DNA from: Mixta theicola
Lineage (GTDB): Bacteria > Pseudomonadota > Gammaproteobacteria > Enterobacterales > Enterobacteriaceae
Assembly (NCBI RefSeq): GCF_002895925.1
Contig: NZ_NWUO01000003.1
Span: 1 to 64,000, forward strand
Direction: 5' to 3'
Length of the DNA: 64,000 bases
This document shows positions 1 through 10,184 of this stretch, piece after piece. Within the stretch, counting starts at the first letter, position 1, and every line of letters begins with the position of its first letter. Position numbers and translations under genes: made by a program. The notes beneath the pieces are model-generated. The model had not been told where the DNA came from. It did not search any database and saw nothing but the letters and a program-made list of their open reading frames with translations.

Positions 1-40
1 ACCCGCAATGCGGTTACTGCTAATTCGGAAAAGAACCTCA

Positions 41-237
41 GTTCGCTTCCTGCCGATTTACACCGGATACTGCTTTAATCGTGGTGGGTCGTGCAGGATG
101 ACTCGGCTTTGCCTCGCCCTGCGGGCCGTTGCCGCTGGCAACGTTGTCTCGCTTACGCTCGACCCGAACCTGCTGCAGGTTCGCTTCCTGCCGATTTGCA
201 CCGGTTACTGCTTTAATCGTGGTGGGTCGTGCAGGAT
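41..237 (-). repeat. Direct repeat carrying the 3' end of tRNA-Lys
   Basis: Positions 41-99 and 179-237 are 59-nt direct copies with two mismatches (at 60/198 and 67/205), offset by 138 nt. On the minus strand each copy begins with the last 18 nt of tRNA-Lys including CCA (220-237 in the real tRNA, 82-99 in the copy) and runs into the same downstream flank. The rest of the second tRNA is absent. The arrangement resembles the repeats after tyrT in E. coli (rtT), or the scar of a deleted tandem tRNA-Lys gene. No coding capacity is credible here. Confidence 0.8.
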
Positions 238-295
238 TCGAACCTGCGACCAATTGATTAAAAGTCAACTGCTCTACCAACTGAGCTAACGACCC
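220..295 (-). tRNA. tRNA-Lys (anticodon TTT)
   Basis: The 76-nt cloverleaf on the minus strand starts GGGTCGTTAGCTCAG, has anticodon loop CTTTTAA and T-loop GGTTCGAATCC, and ends with an encoded CCA. The 7-bp acceptor stem GGGTCGT/ACGACCC pairs perfectly. It lies 163 bp downstream of cpoB, where E. coli carries its lysT-valT-lysW cluster. Only one complete tRNA is present in this window; others may lie beyond position 1. Confidence 0.97.
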
Positions 296-458
296 ACTTT
301 TGCCGCCCGAAACCTAATCGCTTATGCCTCGTCAACGGCGGCATATATTACTGATTTACCTTGCCAGCGCAACCACTATTTTCCCCGGAGAGGTTCAACT
401 GCCTACCTTTCATGCGTTAAGACCAGAAATCCAGCGAAATCTGGTCAATATTACACGC

Positions 459-1253
459 TTAAAGGCTTGCCGCACGTTTTGCCGCCTGTTTGGCCGCTTC
501 GGTGTTCGGATACTGTTTAATGACCTGCTGATAAACCGCTTTCGCTTTTGCGTTATCACCTTTGTCCTGCATGATCACGCCCACTTTATACAGTGCTTCC
601 GAGCTTTTCGGCGATTTTGGATACTTTTTCACCACGGTGGCGAAATAATATGCCGCATCATCCTTTTTGCCCTTATTGTAATTCAACTGCCCCAGCCAGT
701 AATTCGCATTCGGCTGATAGGTTGAATCGGGATATTTCTTCACAAAGGCCTGAAACGCTGCGATGGCCTGATCGTACTGTTTTTTCTCCAGTACCAGCGC
801 AACGGCGCTGTTGTAATCAGTATTGGCATCGCCGCTTTGCACCGGGGCCGCTGCAGCCGCTCCTGCATCTGCCGCTGGGGCTGGGGCCGCCGCCGCTGCG
901 GTATCGCCGCCGGAACCCGAAGCGGTATTGCTGGCCGCAGCACCGCTGCTCAGGCTGTCAATTTGCTGATAGATCTGTTTTTGCCGCTCGACAACCTGAT
1001 TCAGCTGATAGCTGTTTTCCTGAATCTGACCACGCAGCGAATCAATATCGCTTTGCGTCGCGTTAAGCTGCTGTTGAAGCTGCTGAAGAAGCTGAGCCTG
1101 TGCATTGGAGATGCGCTCAAGGGAGGTGACACGGTCTTCTACCGAGCCGGAGCCGACGCTACTGATTGATGCCTGGGCATTAGCGGCCCAGGGGGCCGCT
1201 ATGCCAATCAGTAACGACAGACTCAACAAGTGAGGTCTGAAGCTACTAATCAT
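459..1253 (-). CDS. cpoB: CpoB, cell division coordinator (YbgF)
   Basis: Periplasmic partner of TolA and PBP1B that couples peptidoglycan synthesis with outer-membrane constriction (family knowledge). The 264-residue protein has a signal peptide (about 1-26, cleavage after AANA), an N-terminal coiled-coil trimerisation region rich in Gln/Leu (about 40-100), a Gly/Ala/Pro linker (about 103-140) and TPR repeats from about 145 to the end. It is the last gene of the tol-pal operon, 9 nt after pal. A dyad with 7-bp arms (421-446) follows the stop codon but lacks a clear T run. Confidence 0.97.
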   Translation of the reverse strand: MISSFRPHLLSLSLLIGIAAPWAANAQASISSVGSGSVEDRVTSLERISNAQAQLLQQLQQQLNATQSDIDSLRGQIQENSYQLNQVVERQKQIYQQIDSLSSGAAASNTASGSGGDTAAAAAPAPAADAGAAAAAPVQSGDANTDYNSAVALVLEKKQYDQAIAAFQAFVKKYPDSTYQPNANYWLGQLNYNKGKKDDAAYYFATVVKKYPKSPKSSEALYKVGVIMQDKGDNAKAKAVYQQVIKQYPNTEAAKQAAKRAASL

Positions 1254-1262
1254 GTGACTCTC

Positions 1263-1790
1263 TTAGTATACCAGGACGGCACGACGGTTTTTGGAGTAAG
1301 CCGCTTCGTCATGACCGAGCACCGCAGGCTTCTCTTTACCGTAAGAAACGATAGAGATCTGATCGGCAGAAACGCCTTTACCTTGCAGGTACATTTTCAC
1401 TGCGTTAGCACGACGCTCGCCCAGTGCAATGTTGTATTCCGGCGTACCGCGCTCATCCGCATGACCTTCAACGGTGACTTTGTAGGACGGGTTATTACGC
1501 AGGAAAGTCGCGTGCGCATCCAGCATCTGAGCGAAGTCAGAACGGATGTCATATTTGTCCAGATCGAAGTAAACGATGTTGTTCTGCTGCAGCTGCTGCA
1601 TCTGCAGACGCGCCTGCTCGTCAGAAGACATGTTGCCGCCGTTCATGCCGTTGCCGCTACCGTATGCACCATCAGCGCCGCCCATACCGTTGGTCTGGTC
1701 GTTGTCGTTGTTTTTGTGCGAGCTACATGCAGCTACAGCGATTACCGGCAGAGCCAGCATTAAACCCTTCAGCACTTTGTTCAGTTGCAT
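1263..1790 (-). CDS. pal: Pal, peptidoglycan-associated outer-membrane lipoprotein
   Basis: Anchors the outer membrane to peptidoglycan and is the outer-membrane end of the Tol-Pal machine. The 175-residue precursor has a lipobox ending AVAAC, so Cys22 is the likely lipidated residue. A Ser/Asn/Gly-rich linker leads to an OmpA-like C-terminal domain (about 65-175). That domain carries [16 protein letters not shown] and [10 protein letters not shown], the motifs that bind meso-diaminopimelate. The gene starts 44 bp after tolB and is followed closely by cpoB. Length and sequence are typical of Enterobacterales. Confidence 0.98.
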   Translation of the reverse strand: MQLNKVLKGLMLALPVIAVAACSSHKNNDNDQTNGMGGADGAYGSGNGMNGGNMSSDEQARLQMQQLQQNNIVYFDLDKYDIRSDFAQMLDAHATFLRNNPSYKVTVEGHADERGTPEYNIALGERRANAVKMYLQGKGVSADQISIVSYGKEKPAVLGHDEAAYSKNRRAVLVY

Positions 1791-1834
1791 TTCTAAATCC
1801 TGTTATAAGTTTGCTATACATATTTACACATGCA

Positions 1835-3130
1835 TCACAGATACGGCGACCAGGCAGGAGATTTGACCTGTCCATCAGTCGCCGGAAGACGCGCTTTGAA
1901 ACGCCCATCTGTCGAAACCAACTGCAACACGGAACCCATCCCCTGAGTAGAGCTATAGATTACCATCGTGCCGTTAGGTGCGAGACTTGGCGTCTCATCC
2001 AGGAACGTGTCCGTTAATTGTTGAACGGCTCCCGTTTCCAGATCTTGTCTGGCGACGTGTTGAGCGCCGCCGTTGGTGCTGATCATCACCATAGATTTGC
2101 CGTCAGTGGCAATGTCAGCATCCTGGTTTTGTGAACCTTCCCAGGTAATACGCTGCGGCGCGCCGCCATTGACATTAACTTTATAAATCTGCGGACGTCC
2201 TGCCTGATCTGAGGTATAGGCCAGACTCTGGCTGTCAGGATACCAGGTAGGTTCGGTGCTGTTAAAGCGACCGTCGGTAATCTGGCGAATCTGACCGGAA
2301 CCCAGATCCATCACGTAAAGGTTAAGGCTGCCGGTTTTAGAGAGCGCAAACGCCAGCTTAGAGCCGTCCGGCGAGAAAGCAGGCGCACCGTTATGACGCG
2401 GGAAGGAAGCCACCTGACGAATTGCTCCGTTAGCCAGCGTTTGAATAACCAGCGCCGATTTACCGCTTTCAAAGGTGACATAGGCCAGCTTGCTGCCGTC
2501 CGGCGACCAGGCCGGCGACATCAGCGGCTGCGGTGAACGGTGTACGACAAACTGGTTATAGCCATCGTAGTCCGCTACGCGCAGTTCATACGGGAACTGG
2601 CCGCCATTGGTCTGCACCACATAGGCGATACGGGTACGGAACGCGCCTTTAATACCGGTCAGCTTTTCAAAGGATTCATCGCTGGCGGTATGCGCGGCAT
2701 AACGCAGCCACTGTTTGGTCACTTTGTACTGATTCTGCGCCAGCACGGTGCCCGGTGAGCCGGAGGTATCCACCAGCTGATAAGAGACCGTATAGCTGCC
2801 ATCGGCGCCCGGCTGGATTTGGCCGATCACGACGGCATCAATACCCAGCGCGGTCCAGGCGGCTGGCTGTACTTCCGCCGCGCTGGTTGGCTGCTGGGGC
2901 AGACGCGAACGATCCAGCGGATTAAATTTACCGCTGTTGCGTAAATCCGCAGCGATAATGCCGCCAATATCTTCCGGCGCCGCGCCCGGTCCATCCCATT
3001 TAAACGGGACAACACCAATCGGACGCGCCGTATTCACCCCCTGGGTGATTTCGATGCGTACTTCTGCATGCAGCACTGCTGCCCACAGAAGAAGAAAAAA
3101 GCTTAAGGTTACACGTAGTGCCTGCTTCAT
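1835..3130 (-). CDS. tolB: TolB, periplasmic beta-propeller protein of Tol-Pal
   Basis: TolB binds Pal and is released by energised TolA. The 431-residue product has a signal peptide (about 1-21, cleaved after LHA), an alpha/beta N-terminal domain, and a six-bladed propeller (about 165-431) with repeated [12 protein letters not shown] motifs. I chose the ATG at 3130 over an in-frame one 24 codons upstream. It gives a proper signal peptide, follows a GGGAG ribosome site, and matches the family N-terminus (MKQALRV). The gene lies 124 bp after tolA, the widest gap within the operon. Confidence 0.97.
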   Translation of the reverse strand: MKQALRVTLSFFLLLWAAVLHAEVRIEITQGVNTARPIGVVPFKWDGPGAAPEDIGGIIAADLRNSGKFNPLDRSRLPQQPTSAAEVQPAAWTALGIDAVVIGQIQPGADGSYTVSYQLVDTSGSPGTVLAQNQYKVTKQWLRYAAHTASDESFEKLTGIKGAFRTRIAYVVQTNGGQFPYELRVADYDGYNQFVVHRSPQPLMSPAWSPDGSKLAYVTFESGKSALVIQTLANGAIRQVASFPRHNGAPAFSPDGSKLAFALSKTGSLNLYVMDLGSGQIRQITDGRFNSTEPTWYPDSQSLAYTSDQAGRPQIYKVNVNGGAPQRITWEGSQNQDADIATDGKSMVMISTNGGAQHVARQDLETGAVQQLTDTFLDETPSLAPNGTMVIYSSTQGMGSVLQLVSTDGRFKARLPATDGQVKSPAWSPYL

Positions 3131-3254
3131 TTTCTCTCCCTTATCTGAACGCCATGTCCACGATAATTCGCACTGTTCCTGACGACGATTAACTAAAACC
3201 ATACAGAGTACGGCAAGCTAACCATAGTTCAACCTGCCATTTGTTACTGCATTC

Positions 3255-4553
3255 TTACGGCTTGAATTCCAGCGTAGCTTCTTTTACCGCCTGCCAGACA
3301 TCCTGGCTCGGTGGTTTAGGCATGCGCGCCATACGAGCCGCGTTGATCGCCGCCTGACACAACGCCGCATCGCCGCCAGCCGCCGTGGCCGAAATCAGCA
3401 AGCCATCGGGCGCCAGCTTAATACGAACGTCACAGGTGCGCCCCTTAAAGGTGTCGGCATCGTAGAATTTACTTTCTATCGCGCCTTTTACCTGACCCAG
3501 ATAGCTCTCAATCGCCGCACCGGAAGCGCCTGATTTTTTCTGATTGCCCTTCCCTGCCGCACCGCCGCCGGACTGACCGGTTTTCGGTGCGTTTTTACCG
3601 GAGGAGAGGCCGCCCAGTAAATCATCGACCGCGCTGCTATCGCTGGCCGCTTCCGCCGCGGCTTTTTTCTTCGCTTCCGCAGCCGCTTTCGCTTTAGCGT
3701 CCGCTGCGGCCTTGGCTTTGGCCTTCGCCTCAGCGGCGGCTTTCTCTTTAGCATCCGCAACCGCTTTAGCTTTTGCCTCAGCGACGGCTTTCTCTTTAGC
3801 AGCCGCAGCCGCTTTAGCTTTTGCTTCAGCGACGGCTTTCTCTTTAGCATCCGCAGCCGCTTTGGCCTTCGCCTCGGCGGCGGCTTTCTCTTTAGCATCC
3901 GCAGCCGCTTTGGCTTTCGCTTCAGCCGCTGCCGCTTTCGCCTGTTCTTCCGCCTTCTGCTTCGCCTGGGCTGCGGCGGCCTTAGCCTGTTCCGCCGCTT
4001 TGGCTTTTGCTTCGGCGGCAGCGGCGGCTTTGGCCTGCTCTGCCGCTTTAGCTTTGGCTTCGGCGGCATTGGCTTTAGCTTGTTCTGCTGCTTCCGCTTT
4101 TGCTTTCGCCGCTGCGGCTTCTGCTGCTTTCTGCTGCTCTTCGGCGCGCCTGGTCGCTTCTTCGGCCTGGCGCTGCTGATCAGCCTGCTCCTGAGCCTGT
4201 TTTTTCGCCTCTTCCTGCGCCTGCAGACGTTCTTTTTCCAGCTCTTTTAACCGCTGCTGCTCGGCAGCACGCTTTTGCTGTAGCTCTTCAGCCTGCTGCT
4301 GCGCCTGTTTCTGGCGCTGCTGTTCGGCGCGTCGGCTGTCATTTTGCTGATTTTGCTGGCGGTTATATTGCTCAACCACCGCACCTGGATCGACCATAAC
4401 GGCATCAATATCACTACCGCCACCGCCACCGCTGGCCTCGATTTTTTCGTTAAACGAGCTCCAAATCAGTAATGCAATCAGGATGATATGCAATATCACT
4501 GAAATGATTATCGCGCGTTTTAACTTATCGTTTTGTTCGGATGCCTTCGACAC
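3255..4553 (-). CDS. tolA: TolA, inner-membrane to outer-membrane bridging protein
   Basis: Transmits proton-motive force from TolQ/TolR to TolB-Pal. The 432 residues comprise a single N-terminal membrane helix (about 14-34, with S...H on one face for contact with TolQR), a very long Ala/Lys/Glu/Gln helix (about 48-310) and a globular C-terminal domain (about 335-432) with two conserved cysteines. The helical domain contains near-identical 16-residue repeats of the AEAKAKAAADAKEKA type. They are mirrored by 48-nt DNA repeats around 3700-3930. The gene lies 31 bp after tolR. Confidence 0.97.
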   Translation of the reverse strand: MSKASEQNDKLKRAIIISVILHIILIALLIWSSFNEKIEASGGGGGSDIDAVMVDPGAVVEQYNRQQNQQNDSRRAEQQRQKQAQQQAEELQQKRAAEQQRLKELEKERLQAQEEAKKQAQEQADQQRQAEEATRRAEEQQKAAEAAAAKAKAEAAEQAKANAAEAKAKAAEQAKAAAAAEAKAKAAEQAKAAAAQAKQKAEEQAKAAAAEAKAKAAADAKEKAAAEAKAKAAADAKEKAVAEAKAKAAAAAKEKAVAEAKAKAVADAKEKAAAEAKAKAKAAADAKAKAAAEAKKKAAAEAASDSSAVDDLLGGLSSGKNAPKTGQSGGGAAGKGNQKKSGASGAAIESYLGQVKGAIESKFYDADTFKGRTCDVRIKLAPDGLLISATAAGGDAALCQAAINAARMARMPKPPSQDVWQAVKEATLEFKP

Positions 4554-4584
4554 GCTCGGTTCCCAAAAAACGGTTACGGAATAA

Positions 4585-5013
4585 TTAAATTGGCTGCGTC
4601 ATCAGGCCGACTGATTTTACACCCGCCTGATGCAGCAGGTTCAGCGCCTTGATAATCTCGTCATAGGGCACATCTTTTGCGCCGCCAATCAGAAACACCG
4701 TTTTCGGATTCGCTTCCAGTCGGCGCTGTGCTTCCGCTACCACCTGCTCAGAAGGCAACTGCTCCATACGATCGTGATCGACAACCAGGCTGTATTGCCC
4801 AACGCCGGAAACTTCCACAATCACCGGTGGATTATCGTCACTGGAGACCGTTTTTGAATCCGTGGCGTCCGGCAGATCGACTTCAACGCTCTGGGTGATA
4901 ATGGGTGCCGTTGCCATAAAAATCAGCAGCAGCACCAGCAGCACGTCCAGCAGCGGAACGATGTTAATTTCAGACTTCAGATCGCGACGACCGCGACCAC
5001 GCGTTCTGGCCAT
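4585..5013 (-). CDS. tolR: TolR, proton-channel subunit of Tol-Pal
   Basis: ExbD/TolR family protein that forms the ion path with TolQ. It has 142 residues: a short basic cytoplasmic N-terminus, one membrane helix (about 19-40) with the essential Asp at position 23 in INIVPLLDVLLVLL, and a periplasmic domain (about 60-142) that binds peptidoglycan. It sits 13 nt after tolQ and 31 bp before tolA, as in E. coli, which implies co-transcription. Confidence 0.97.
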   Translation of the reverse strand: MARTRGRGRRDLKSEINIVPLLDVLLVLLLIFMATAPIITQSVEVDLPDATDSKTVSSDDNPPVIVEVSGVGQYSLVVDHDRMEQLPSEQVVAEAQRRLEANPKTVFLIGGAKDVPYDEIIKALNLLHQAGVKSVGLMTQPI

Positions 5014-5026
5014 ACGTCACCTCTGC

Positions 5027-6114
<1,088 letters not shown>

Positions 6115-6147
6115 TTTACATCCCGGTAATGCTTTTTAAACGTTGCT

Positions 6148-6176
6148 ACTATACGCAAGTGCAAACGGCTTTGGAA
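6148..6176 (-). promoter_or_regulatory. Probable sigma-70 promoter of the tol-pal operon
   Basis: On the minus strand a -10-like TATAGT (6148-6153) lies 17 bp from a weak -35 TTCCAA (6171-6176), about 30 bp upstream of the ybgC start. This is the only good -10 in the 226-bp gap. The assignment rests on consensus match alone. Confidence 0.4.
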
Positions 6177-6340
6177 TGGATCGTCAGAGCGCGGAGAAAA
6201 TAATTATAGAATGGAAACTATTGACAAAAACGACGGGATAATTACTGGCAAAAAGCGGCGCTAAACAGACCTTTCCTGACGTAAATTTTCATTGTCAGCC
6301 GAGCCTGAGCGAATGGCGTCACCTCAGGCACGAAAACCCG

Positions 6341-6634
6341 TCAGAAAAAGAAAAATAACATTCCCAGCGAGAGCGCAATCAGGGCCAGCAGCGGCGAGAG
6401 AAACATCTGCCAGCGCACCTGGCCAGGCCGAAACCCAACGCCATGCACCACACCTGCGCAAACCGCCCATATCAGCACAAAACCCTGCCAGACGGTTAAC
6501 GAACTGGTATTGGCGGCAAAGCGCGTCGGATCCCAAAACAGGCAGCCTGCCAGCAGCAAAGCCAGCACCAGAGAAAGCGCCCGCAGCGGGCGCTTATCCA
6601 TGATGAAATAGAGCTGTTGCAGCCGCTGGCGCAT
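6341..6634 (-). CDS. ybgE: YbgE, small membrane protein of the cyd operon
   Basis: Conserved 97-residue inner-membrane protein of unknown biochemical role, always found after cydABX in enterobacteria. Three hydrophobic segments are visible (about 18-35, 47-65 and 77-97). The start codon overlaps the cydX stop by one nucleotide (TGATG), so translation is coupled. The C-terminus ends in a run of Phe. Membership of the cyd operon follows from the gene spacing. Confidence 0.93.
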   Translation of the reverse strand: MRQRLQQLYFIMDKRPLRALSLVLALLLAGCLFWDPTRFAANTSSLTVWQGFVLIWAVCAGVVHGVGFRPGQVRWQMFLSPLLALIALSLGMLFFFF

Positions 6635-6747
6635 CAGGGTTTATCCTGCTGCTGGGCGCTCTCTTCTATATGCTCCAGCGCCAGCGCGGTGATAATCCCG
6701 AAGGCGCAGGCCAGTAGCGTTCCAAGAATCCAGGCAAAATACCACAT
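6634..6747 (-). CDS. cydX: CydX, small subunit of cytochrome bd-I oxidase
   Basis: A 37-residue single-helix subunit that stabilises the haem site of CydAB. The translation begins MWYFAWILGTLLAC and ends EHIEESAQQQDKP. Its Trp/Tyr/Phe N-terminus and single helix ending ALALEH are diagnostic of CydX. The gene lies 15 nt after cydB and overlaps ybgE by one nucleotide. It is easily missed because of its size. Confidence 0.95.
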   Translation of the reverse strand: MWYFAWILGTLLACAFGIITALALEHIEESAQQQDKP

Positions 6748-6762
6748 GGTTTAACGCCTCCG

Positions 6763-7902
6763 TTAATAGAGTGAATGAGTATTACTTTCAATATGTTCTT
6801 TGGTGATGCGTCCGAACATTTTGTAGTAACACCAGCTGGTATAAATAAGGATAAGGGGTACAAACACCATCGCCACAAACAGCATCAGCTTCAGCGTCAT
6901 CAGGCTTGAGGTGGCATCCCATATTGTCAGACTCATATTCGGCTGAGTGCTGGAAGGCATAATGAACGGAAACATCGCCACGCCAGCGGTCAAAATAACG
7001 CAGGCCAGCGTAAGCGAGGAGAACAGGAACGCCCAGCCGCCCTTCCCTGTGCGTGAGCAAATGACGGTAAGCAGCGGTAGTACCACGCCCAGCGCCGGGA
7101 TCAGCCACAGCAGCGGATACTGGTTAAAATTAATCAGCCAGGCTCCGGCTTCGCGCGCCACTTCCTTATTTAACGGATTTGAAGATGCCGCATGATCCAG
7201 CGCGCTGGTCACTACGTAGCCATCAATCCCGTAAATAACCCAAACGCCCGCCAGCGCAAAAGCGACCAGCATAATCAGCGCGCAAATCTGCGCGGTGGCG
7301 CGGGCACGCAAATGAAGCTCGCCCTGGGTACGCATCTGCAAATACGTGGCGCCCTGCGTCAGAATCATCGTCAGGCTTACCACGCCGGCCAGCAGGCCAA
7401 ACGGATTCAGCAGCTGGAAAAAATTACCGGTATAGTACAGGCGCAGGTAAGCGTCGGTATGGAAAGGCACGCCCTGCAGCAGGTTACCGAATGCCACGCC
7501 AATCACCAGCGGCGGAACAAAGCTGCCGATAAAAATGCCCCAGTCCCACAGCGTACGCCAGCGCATATCTTCAATTTTCGAACGGTAGTCGAAACCAACC
7601 GGACGGAAAAACAGCGACGCCAGCACTAAAATCATCGCGACATAAAAACCGGAGAAGGCAGCGGCATAAACCATCGGCCAGGCGGCAAACAGCGCGCCGC
7701 CGGCGGTAATCAGCCAGACCTGGTTTCCATCCCAGTGCGGCGCAATGCTGTTGATCATAATACGACGTTCCGTATCGCTGCGTCCGAGGATGCGCGACAG
7801 CATACCCACGCCCATATCAAAACCGTCGGTGACCGCGAAGCCAATCAGCAGAATACCGATCAGCAGCCACCAGATAAAACGTACTACTTCATAATCCAAC
7901 AT
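6763..7902 (-). CDS. cydB: CydB, cytochrome bd-I ubiquinol oxidase subunit II
   Basis: Membrane subunit that pairs with CydA in the high-affinity quinol oxidase used at low oxygen. The 379 residues form about nine hydrophobic helices. The N-terminus MLDYEVVRFIWW and the GFDMGVGML and HWDGNQVWLI motifs are typical of the family. It begins 11 nt after cydA and is followed by cydX after 15 nt. Length equals that of E. coli CydB. Confidence 0.98.
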   Translation of the reverse strand: MLDYEVVRFIWWLLIGILLIGFAVTDGFDMGVGMLSRILGRSDTERRIMINSIAPHWDGNQVWLITAGGALFAAWPMVYAAAFSGFYVAMILVLASLFFRPVGFDYRSKIEDMRWRTLWDWGIFIGSFVPPLVIGVAFGNLLQGVPFHTDAYLRLYYTGNFFQLLNPFGLLAGVVSLTMILTQGATYLQMRTQGELHLRARATAQICALIMLVAFALAGVWVIYGIDGYVVTSALDHAASSNPLNKEVAREAGAWLINFNQYPLLWLIPALGVVLPLLTVICSRTGKGGWAFLFSSLTLACVILTAGVAMFPFIMPSSTQPNMSLTIWDATSSLMTLKLMLFVAMVFVPLILIYTSWCYYKMFGRITKEHIESNTHSLY

Positions 7903-7913
7903 GGCTGGCTCCT

Positions 7914-9482
7914 TTACTGCACCGGCTGCGAGGCGATAGTGGACTGCTCATAGTGATAGCGTCCGGTTTTCAGGCTGCTTGGTCCCAGGCGGGCAAATTT
8001 GAACATCAGATACATTTCCACCACCAGGAAGAGCGTATAGAGGCCGCAAATCAGTCCCATAGAGAACAGCAGGTCACCTACGGTGAGCGTCGAGTTCGCC
8101 ACCGCCGTTGGCAACACTTCACCAATCGCCCACGGCTGACGGCCATATTCTGCAACAAACCAGCCCGCTTCGACGGCGATCCACGGCAGCGGAATGCCAT
8201 ACAGCGCCGCCTTCAGCAGCCAGCGGTTTTTTCCAATACGGTTACGGATGACGCTCCAGAACGAGAGGCCGATAATGCCGAGCATCAGCACGCCGCACAG
8301 CACCATAATGCGGAAGGAGAAATAGAGCGGCGCAACGTGCGGAATAGAATCCTGGGTAGCCAGCTTGATCTGCGCTTCCGTCGCGTCGGTAACATTTGGC
8401 GTATAGCGTTTCAGCAGCAAACCGTAACCCAGATCCTGCTTGTGACCGTTAAAGGCTTCGCGCACGGCCGGATCGGTATTACCCGCCCGCAGTTCTTCCA
8501 GCAGATGATAGGCCTGCATCCCGTTACGGATACGTACCTCATGCTGCGCCAGCAGATCTTTCAGGCCGGTTACCGGCTGGTCAACCGAACGCGTAGCGAT
8601 CAGGCCCAGCAGATAAGGGATTTGAATGGCGTAGCCGTTTTCCTGGGTCAGCTGATCGGGCAGGCCAAACAGGGTAAAGGCCGCCGGGGCGGGCTGCGTT
8701 TCCCACTCGGCTTCAATCGCTGCCAGCTTGGTTTTTTGCACATCGCCCATTTCGTAGCCGGATTCATCTCCCAGCACAATCACCGACAGCACGGCCGCCA
8801 TACCAAAACTGGCCGCGATAGCAAAAGAGCGTTTAGCGAACGCCAGATCGCGCCCGCGCAGCAGGTAATAAGCGCTGATACCGAGAATAAACATGGCACC
8901 GGTGGTATAGCCCGCCGCAACCGTATGCACGAACTTCACCTGCGCGACCGGGTTAAGCACCAGCTCCGAGAAGCTCACCATCTCCATGCGCATGGTTTCA
9001 AAATTAAATTCTGAGGCGATGGGGTTTTGCATCCAGCCATTAGCGACCAGAATCCAGAGTGCGGAGAGATTGGAACCCAGGGCCACCAGCCAGGTGACGG
9101 CCATATGCTGAACTTTGCTCAGGCGATCCCAGCCAAAAAAGAACAGGCCAACAAAGGTGGATTCGAGGAAGAAAGCCATCAGGCCTTCAATGGCCAGCGG
9201 GGCACCGAAAATATCGCCGACATAGTGAGAATAATAAGACCAGTTAGTGCCGAACTGGAACTCCATAGTCAGGCCAGTCGCTACGCCCAGCGCAAAGTTA
9301 ACGCCAAACAACTTGCCCCAGAACTTGGTCATATCTTTGTAGATTTGTTTACCCGACAGGACATAAACGGTTTCCATGATCGCCAACAAAAACGCCATAC
9401 CCAGCGTTAACGGCACGAAAAGGAAGTGGTACATCGCAGTCAGGGCAAACTGTAAACGCGACAGTTCGACGATATCAAACAT
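7914..9482 (-). CDS. cydA: CydA, cytochrome bd-I ubiquinol oxidase subunit I
   Basis: Catalytic subunit with haems b558, b595 and d, oxidising ubiquinol and reducing oxygen to water. The 522 residues match E. coli in length. His19 (haem ligand in the family) is present in [16 protein letters not shown] long periplasmic Q-loop (about 250-385) marks the long-Q-loop class. An AAGGGG ribosome site lies just before the ATG. A 700-bp AT-rich control region precedes the gene, as expected for an ArcA/Fnr-controlled oxidase. Confidence 0.98.
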   Translation of the reverse strand: MFDIVELSRLQFALTAMYHFLFVPLTLGMAFLLAIMETVYVLSGKQIYKDMTKFWGKLFGVNFALGVATGLTMEFQFGTNWSYYSHYVGDIFGAPLAIEGLMAFFLESTFVGLFFFGWDRLSKVQHMAVTWLVALGSNLSALWILVANGWMQNPIASEFNFETMRMEMVSFSELVLNPVAQVKFVHTVAAGYTTGAMFILGISAYYLLRGRDLAFAKRSFAIAASFGMAAVLSVIVLGDESGYEMGDVQKTKLAAIEAEWETQPAPAAFTLFGLPDQLTQENGYAIQIPYLLGLIATRSVDQPVTGLKDLLAQHEVRIRNGMQAYHLLEELRAGNTDPAVREAFNGHKQDLGYGLLLKRYTPNVTDATEAQIKLATQDSIPHVAPLYFSFRIMVLCGVLMLGIIGLSFWSVIRNRIGKNRWLLKAALYGIPLPWIAVEAGWFVAEYGRQPWAIGEVLPTAVANSTLTVGDLLFSMGLICGLYTLFLVVEMYLMFKFARLGPSSLKTGRYHYEQSTIASQPVQ

Positions 9483-10130
9483 CTTAACCCCTTGCTCTTT
9501 GCTAAAAGCAGTTAAAACATAATGTTTATTTACCAGGAGGAACCGGTAAATAGCACCATGCTGATTGCTGTTTAAAATAAAACGCTATTTTTATTTTGCT
9601 GTTTAACGGACAGGAAAAAATATAGCCGCACGCAGCAAATGAAAGAGAGTAGATAACTCACCGCAGGTGAGACGGCAATATCATACCCCTACAAACGATA
9701 CGGTAAAGAGAAATTATTGTGATCCCCAAGATATTTTTTGATCTGGCCCCAGATTTAACCTTAACGCGTTACAAGGCGAAATATGACGCAGCGCAATAAA
9801 TACAAGGAAGAAAGATAGAAGCAATGATTACATTAATATCAATAATTTAGATAAAAATAGAATGCAATGTTAATTATAAATATTAATTTAACAGCATAGG
9901 TGAATTATATGTTAAAGATCTGTTTTAAATAATCGAATTTATTAATCCTTTATTTAAAATCCAGCAAAATAATAGCGTACAAAACGCATTTTCTTTTGAT
10001 GGAAAATCCTTACTTTTTATTTTTAATTCGATTGATAAAAAGGAATTATGAAATTTACCGACAGAAAATTCACATTTATTAAACCCGTTTTTATTTTATT
10101 GTTAACAAAACGACCACGGCAGGAATAAAA
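9483..10130. other. AT-rich cydA upstream control region without genes
   Basis: This gap between sucD and cydA has no plausible gene on either strand. It is markedly AT-rich from about 9700 to 10130. It holds the ArcA-like dyad at 9868-9893 and a dyad at 9530-9551 (arms TTTACC/GGTAAA around AGGAGG) in the cydA leader. In E. coli the equivalent region carries several cydA promoters and ArcA, Fnr and H-NS sites. I cannot place individual promoters here with confidence. Confidence 0.7.
9868..9893. promoter_or_regulatory. ArcA-type inverted site upstream of cydA
   Basis: TGTTAATTAT (9869-9878) matches the ArcA-P core, and TGTTAAATTAAT lies on the opposite strand at 9882-9893. Together they form a near-perfect inverted pair of GTTAATTA-like elements, about 390 bp upstream of cydA. 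cydAB is an ArcA-activated operon in E. coli. The call rests on motif match and context. Confidence 0.45.
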
Positions 10131-10184
10131 GCGATAAAAAAGGCCACCCGTAGGTGGCCAACATGTCGAATAATCTGACACAGA
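10131..10184 (-). ncRNA. Possible SdhX-like sRNA from the suc 3' UTR
   Basis: In E. coli a small RNA (SdhX/RybD) is cut from the 3' end of the sdh-suc transcript and ends at the operon terminator. Here the equivalent interval is short. A 9-bp hairpin spans the sucD stop codon (10169-10189), followed by a short single-stranded stretch and the terminator hairpin (10142-10159). Position and layout fit, but I did not verify a conserved seed sequence. Confidence 0.35.
10136..10159 (-). terminator. Rho-independent terminator of the sdh-suc operon
   Basis: On the minus strand GGCCACC, loop TACG and GGTGGCC (10142-10159) form a strong hairpin followed by six or more T (10136-10141). It begins about 25 nt after the sucD stop codon. 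Confidence 0.93.

Noticed and set aside
8-289. Open frames across the tRNA-Lys and its repeat
   Set aside because: They translate a tRNA gene and its duplicated 3' end; the apparent internal protein repeat is only the DNA repeat.
3712-4179. Ala/Phe/Ser-rich 155-codon frame antisense to tolA
   Set aside because: It simply mirrors the Ala/Lys/Glu repeats of the TolA helix.
7953-9014. 353-codon open frame antisense to cydA
   Set aside because: It lies wholly within a strongly conserved gene, has no ribosome site or recognisable domain, and is rich in Arg/His/Gln, as expected for a shadow frame.
9531-9583. AGGAGG followed by a short ATG frame on the plus strand upstream of cydA
   Set aside because: The frame stops after five codons. 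The AGGAGG belongs to a dyad in the cydA leader and is probably coincidental.
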